Shown here: positions 61,179 to 64,000 of the stretch, piece by piece | Layout: each line of letters begins with the position of its first letter | Numbering within the stretch: the first letter of the stretch is position 1 | Position numbers and translations under genes: made by a program | Assembly: GCA_964019425.1 (NCBI GenBank) | Contig: OZ025805.1 | Span: forward strand, 406,501 to 470,500 | Direction of reading: 5' to 3' | Origin: Flectonema sp. DT1601 | Taxonomy: Eukaryota > Euglenozoa > Diplonemea > Diplonemida > Diplonemidae | DNA length: 64,000 nucleotides | Notes under the pieces: generated by a model | Databases searched by the model: none | Told to the model about the DNA's origin: nothing | Seen by the model: the letters and a program-made list of their open reading frames with translations, nothing else

Positions 61179-63128
61179 ATGCAAGTTTTTGTGACTTGTC
61201 CTGATTGGGGACTCCCCGCAGTGACAGTGACGGCTGGTGCTGATTCGGTTGTGAACGACGTGTTGACAGAGGCTGCTGAGGAATGGGATGTGGATCCGGA
61301 GGAAGTTGAACTCTCGTTTGCTGGTGATACCCTTTGCGAAACTGATCGACTGGCAGATCATGGAGTGGTTGCAGACAGCGAGTTTGAAATGTGGACGAAG
61401 CAGTTTAGGATATTCGGTAAATGCTGGTTTGTTGATGATGCAAAACGGGAGAAGCTGCTTCTTTGGATGAGAGACCACATTACGGAGTACTTATGTCTGG
61501 ACACTGCCACATTCACAGAAGATGGTTGCCTCACTGTTGACGGTAACCTGCTTCCTTCAGATGCCGAACAGATTGCTTTCCGCAATTCAAATTCCAACAG
61601 CACAGCCATGTCATCAGTTACCACTATCGGAGATGAGTTCTTGTCTTCCTGTTCGCAAATCACTTGGGTAACGAAACTCGGATAGCGCGCCTCCTCGTGG
61701 TGTTGCCTGGATGCACCTTGTGTGTAACTAGAGTGCTGACGTATTGTTGTTGTTGCTGTGTATTCTTTTACCCCCGTTTTATTTTCCGGTAGCCTAACCT
61801 TTAAAAAAAAAGGACAACATAGCAGAAGGTCAGGTGATCCGGCCCGGGATACTCAGGCACCCAGAGCTCACAGGGGCCACCGGGTTTTTATTTTTTCCTT
61901 AGTGGCATGATTTCCCTTTACCCCCATTTCCTTCAAACTTCCCCCGTTTAGTCTTTTCACGCATGGGGGGATTATAAGTTCAGGTCGCCTGAAATGTATT
62001 AACAGTATCAGCCCCGCGAGTTACTCGGGGAGCTCCCATGCAATGTGTGGAGAAAGAGGCCATCCCTCCCCCTACCTCTCTGCTTTACTACGTCGTTTTT
62101 TGTGTGTGGCATTTCTTTTCTTATATTCTTTTCTTTTCAATCTTGTTCCTTCACACGCAGTTGTTCGAGCAGTTGTGAACCACCTTGGGTCTCTTACGGT
62201 CTCCAAGCTACTGTTGTGCGAAGAAACAAATCTGTTGGTGCGGTGGCCTTCCGACGCCACCTGGACCGCAACTCGTTCACAGTGCCCTACCCGGTTCTCC
62301 ACCGGACCGCCTGAGCGACGGGATCCATGGGATTCAAACCCCTAAACACTGGTTAATTTTTCCTGTTCGCAAATCACTTCTCTTGACCTTTCAGGTCTTA
62401 GTAGTGTCACCACTATAGGAAAGTTATTCTTGTCTTCCTGTTCACAAATCACTTCTGTAAACCTTTCAGGTCTTAGTAGTGTCACGGCTATTGGATATAA
62501 GTTCTTGTCTTGCTGTTCACAAATATCTTCTCTTGACTTATCAGGTCTTAGTAGTGTCACCATAGTAGGAGGCGGATTCCTGTTTTCCTGTTCACGAGTC
62601 GTTTCTATTGATCTTTCTGGTCTTAGTAGTGTCACTACTATTGGTGATCTTTTCTTGTCTCACTGTTCACAAATCACTTTTCTCGACCTTTCAGGTCTCA
62701 ATAGTGTCACCTCTATTGGTGATGATTTCTTGTGTTCTTGTGAACGGATAGCAACAGTTGACCTTTCAGGTCTTTGCTGTGTTACTTCTATTGGAGATAG
62801 GTTCCTTTCTTTTTGTACACAAATCACTTCTGTGAACCTTTCGGGTCTTGATAGTGTCACCGCTATAGCAAATGACTTCTTGCGTGATTGTTTATGTATT
62901 ATTTCTCTTGATCTTTCAAGTCTTATTAGTGTCACCACAATAGGAAGTAATTTCTTGCGTAGTTGTTCAGGAATCACTTCTCTTGACCTTTCAAGTCTTG
63001 GTAGTGTCACCACTATTGGTGATTGCTTTCTCAGTAAATGCTACTCTCTCACATCTGTGCAGCTGCCTGAAAGTAATAGCGCTCTCTTTGAGAAGTCTGT
63101 GAAAGCAGCGATTGATCATTCAGGATAA
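61179..63128 (+). pseudogene. Ubl-LRR copy I, split by one element
   Basis: Head, linker and first LRR (61179-61665) are intact. An element copy follows, and then nine full LRR units and the cap (62362-63128). Apart from the element and one missing 75-bp unit it is nearly identical to copy H, so the insertion is recent. The read-through frame ends at TWVTKLG just inside the element. Confidence 0.85.
61666..62361 (+). mobile_element. LRR-targeted retroposon-like element, copy 6
   Basis: 696 bp, GGGTAACGAAACTCGG to GGTTAA plus a T tail. Flanked by the 18-bp duplication CCTGTTCGCAAATCACTT at 61648-61665 and 62362-62379. The empty site is preserved in copy H at about 54728-54745 (CCTGTTCGCAAATCACTT once), which proves the insertion and its boundaries. 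Confidence 0.9.
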
Positions 63129-64000
63129 AGTGGTGAATTGATTCTTAAGGTTTTTCTTTTTTTGTTATTTTTGTTTTATTAATTACTTGACCTTCGTGTA
63201 CATTCCGACTGAAATATGAAAACTTCTTATCAAAGATTACGGAATAAGAACAATCATCGATTTGAGAACTACTTTAAAAGGTATTCCGGTCACATAAAAG
63301 AAGGGAAATAAAAGTAAGAAAAGAAAATAATAATTAAGAATATTTAAAAAAGTAAATAAGTCTGAAGGAAGAGAAGCTCAAGGAGCAGATTGGACAAGAA
63401 CAACTCCAACAACAACAACAACAACTGTGTGTTCGTCATCGGAACAGTCGCATTCCCTGATCTCACCCCCACTTCCCAGAACTGTACAGATACTTCTTTG
63501 TTGTGGATTTCTGACTTGTTTAATCTGAACTCTTAATTATAAACCATATTTCTTTATCAGGTGCATCCAGTAATGAAAAGTGACTTACCCGACGACGGAA
63601 GAGAAATGTATTGTGGATTTTAGTTTTATTAGAAGCACTGCTTTTAGTGTAGAGATTTTGATGCTCCCAATTAACTTTTTTATGAGAAGTGTTACAGCAA
63701 CCTGAAAATAAAATATGAAATTAGATTAGAAGAGGGAAGCTGTGAAACACATTTGTGAACTACTTTTGATTGGCAGCCAATCAATAATTATATCCAAACA
63801 TTATTTACAGAAATGTAATAACATGTCGCATCCTCGTAGTATTCGATGATTCAATGTAGGGATCGTATTTATATTTATTGTTGCTGCCTGGCGTTTTGAA
63901 AATATGAAATACACCAATAGAGGTACTCATATTATAAAAACAGAACCGGCATGGAACTTTGAAATTGAAAAGTTAGATACGAACGTACTAATGCTATCCC
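63129..64000. other. 3' flank of copy I
   Basis: Same content as 55569-56440: AACAACAACAACAACAACTG, the CATCGGAACAGTCGCATTCC block and the CCCAGAACTGTACAGATACT block. No gene. Confidence 0.5.

Larger units (their letters stand above)
61174..64000 (+). repeat. Segmental duplication, right copy
   Basis: Counterpart of 54253-56440, continuing to the window end. Only a few substitutions are visible over the 860-bp 3' flank (for example CATTCCGAC versus CATTCTGAC). Confidence 0.85.

Noticed and set aside
1-64000. Assignment to a trypanosomatid
   Set aside because: Acceptor-like tracts and gene-cluster retroposons fit, but low GC, candidate introns and an OST3/OST6 homologue do not. Left open.

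Overview
The window is from an AT-rich, gene-poor eukaryotic nuclear genome, almost certainly a protist. The gene products carry eukaryotic domain architectures (BTB, RNI-type LRR, OST3/OST6, dual-specificity phosphatase, CHORD-like, S41 ectopeptidase, ubiquitin-like) read with the standard code. Genes are mostly intronless, but two candidate GTATG-type introns are visible. Many start codons lie 0-50 bases downstream of a pyrimidine tract ending in AG, which would fit spliced-leader trans-splicing or 5'UTR introns. I cannot place the species. A kinetoplastid-like layout is tempting, but an OST3/OST6 homologue argues against a trypanosomatid.

Layout. 0.2-2.0 kb is a decayed piggyBac transposon. 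2-5 kb is homopolymer-rich DNA with copies of a dispersed repeat. 5.05-6.94 kb is a BTB/coiled-coil gene. 7.1-11.3 kb is mobile DNA with three copies of a repeat in alternating orientation around two sets of reading frames. 11.9-22.8 kb is a cluster of genes joining an N-terminal ubiquitin-like domain to 75-bp BspA-type leucine-rich repeats (here called Ubl-LRR). 23.2-31.5 kb holds five or six ordinary genes: giant RNI-LRR, CHORD-like, OST3/6, a 45-residue membrane protein and a Pro/Met-rich protein. 31.5-39.9 kb is a gene desert of A and T runs. 39.9 kb is a DSP phosphatase. 42.2-45.7 kb is a Penelope-like retroelement with a GIY-YIG reading frame upstream of the RT-type frame. 45.2-51.7 kb is a duplicated block around a Crinkler/RHS-like NTPase gene. 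51.9-55.6 kb and 61.2-63.1 kb hold more Ubl-LRR copies, and 56.8-59.1 kb is a membrane-anchored S41 peptidase. A segmental copy of the 54.3-56.4 kb region fills 61.2-64.0 kb.

The most striking system is the Ubl-LRR family with its parasite. The family has a constant head and tail and varies by whole 75-bp LRR units. Six copies of a ~695-bp element sit in its members, all in the same orientation and all at the same base position inside the LRR unit. Four of the six have clean 18-bp target duplications. This looks like a site-specific retroposon using an LRR codon block as its landing site, comparable in principle to elements living in spliced-leader or RHS genes of kinetoplastids. The ubiquitin-like head recalls the header domain of Crinkler-type effectors. 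A Crinkler/RHS-like NTPase gene with several partial copies lies in the same window, and one short Ubl-LRR fragment is fused to sequence from that family.

All family assignments come from reading motifs by eye; no database search was possible.
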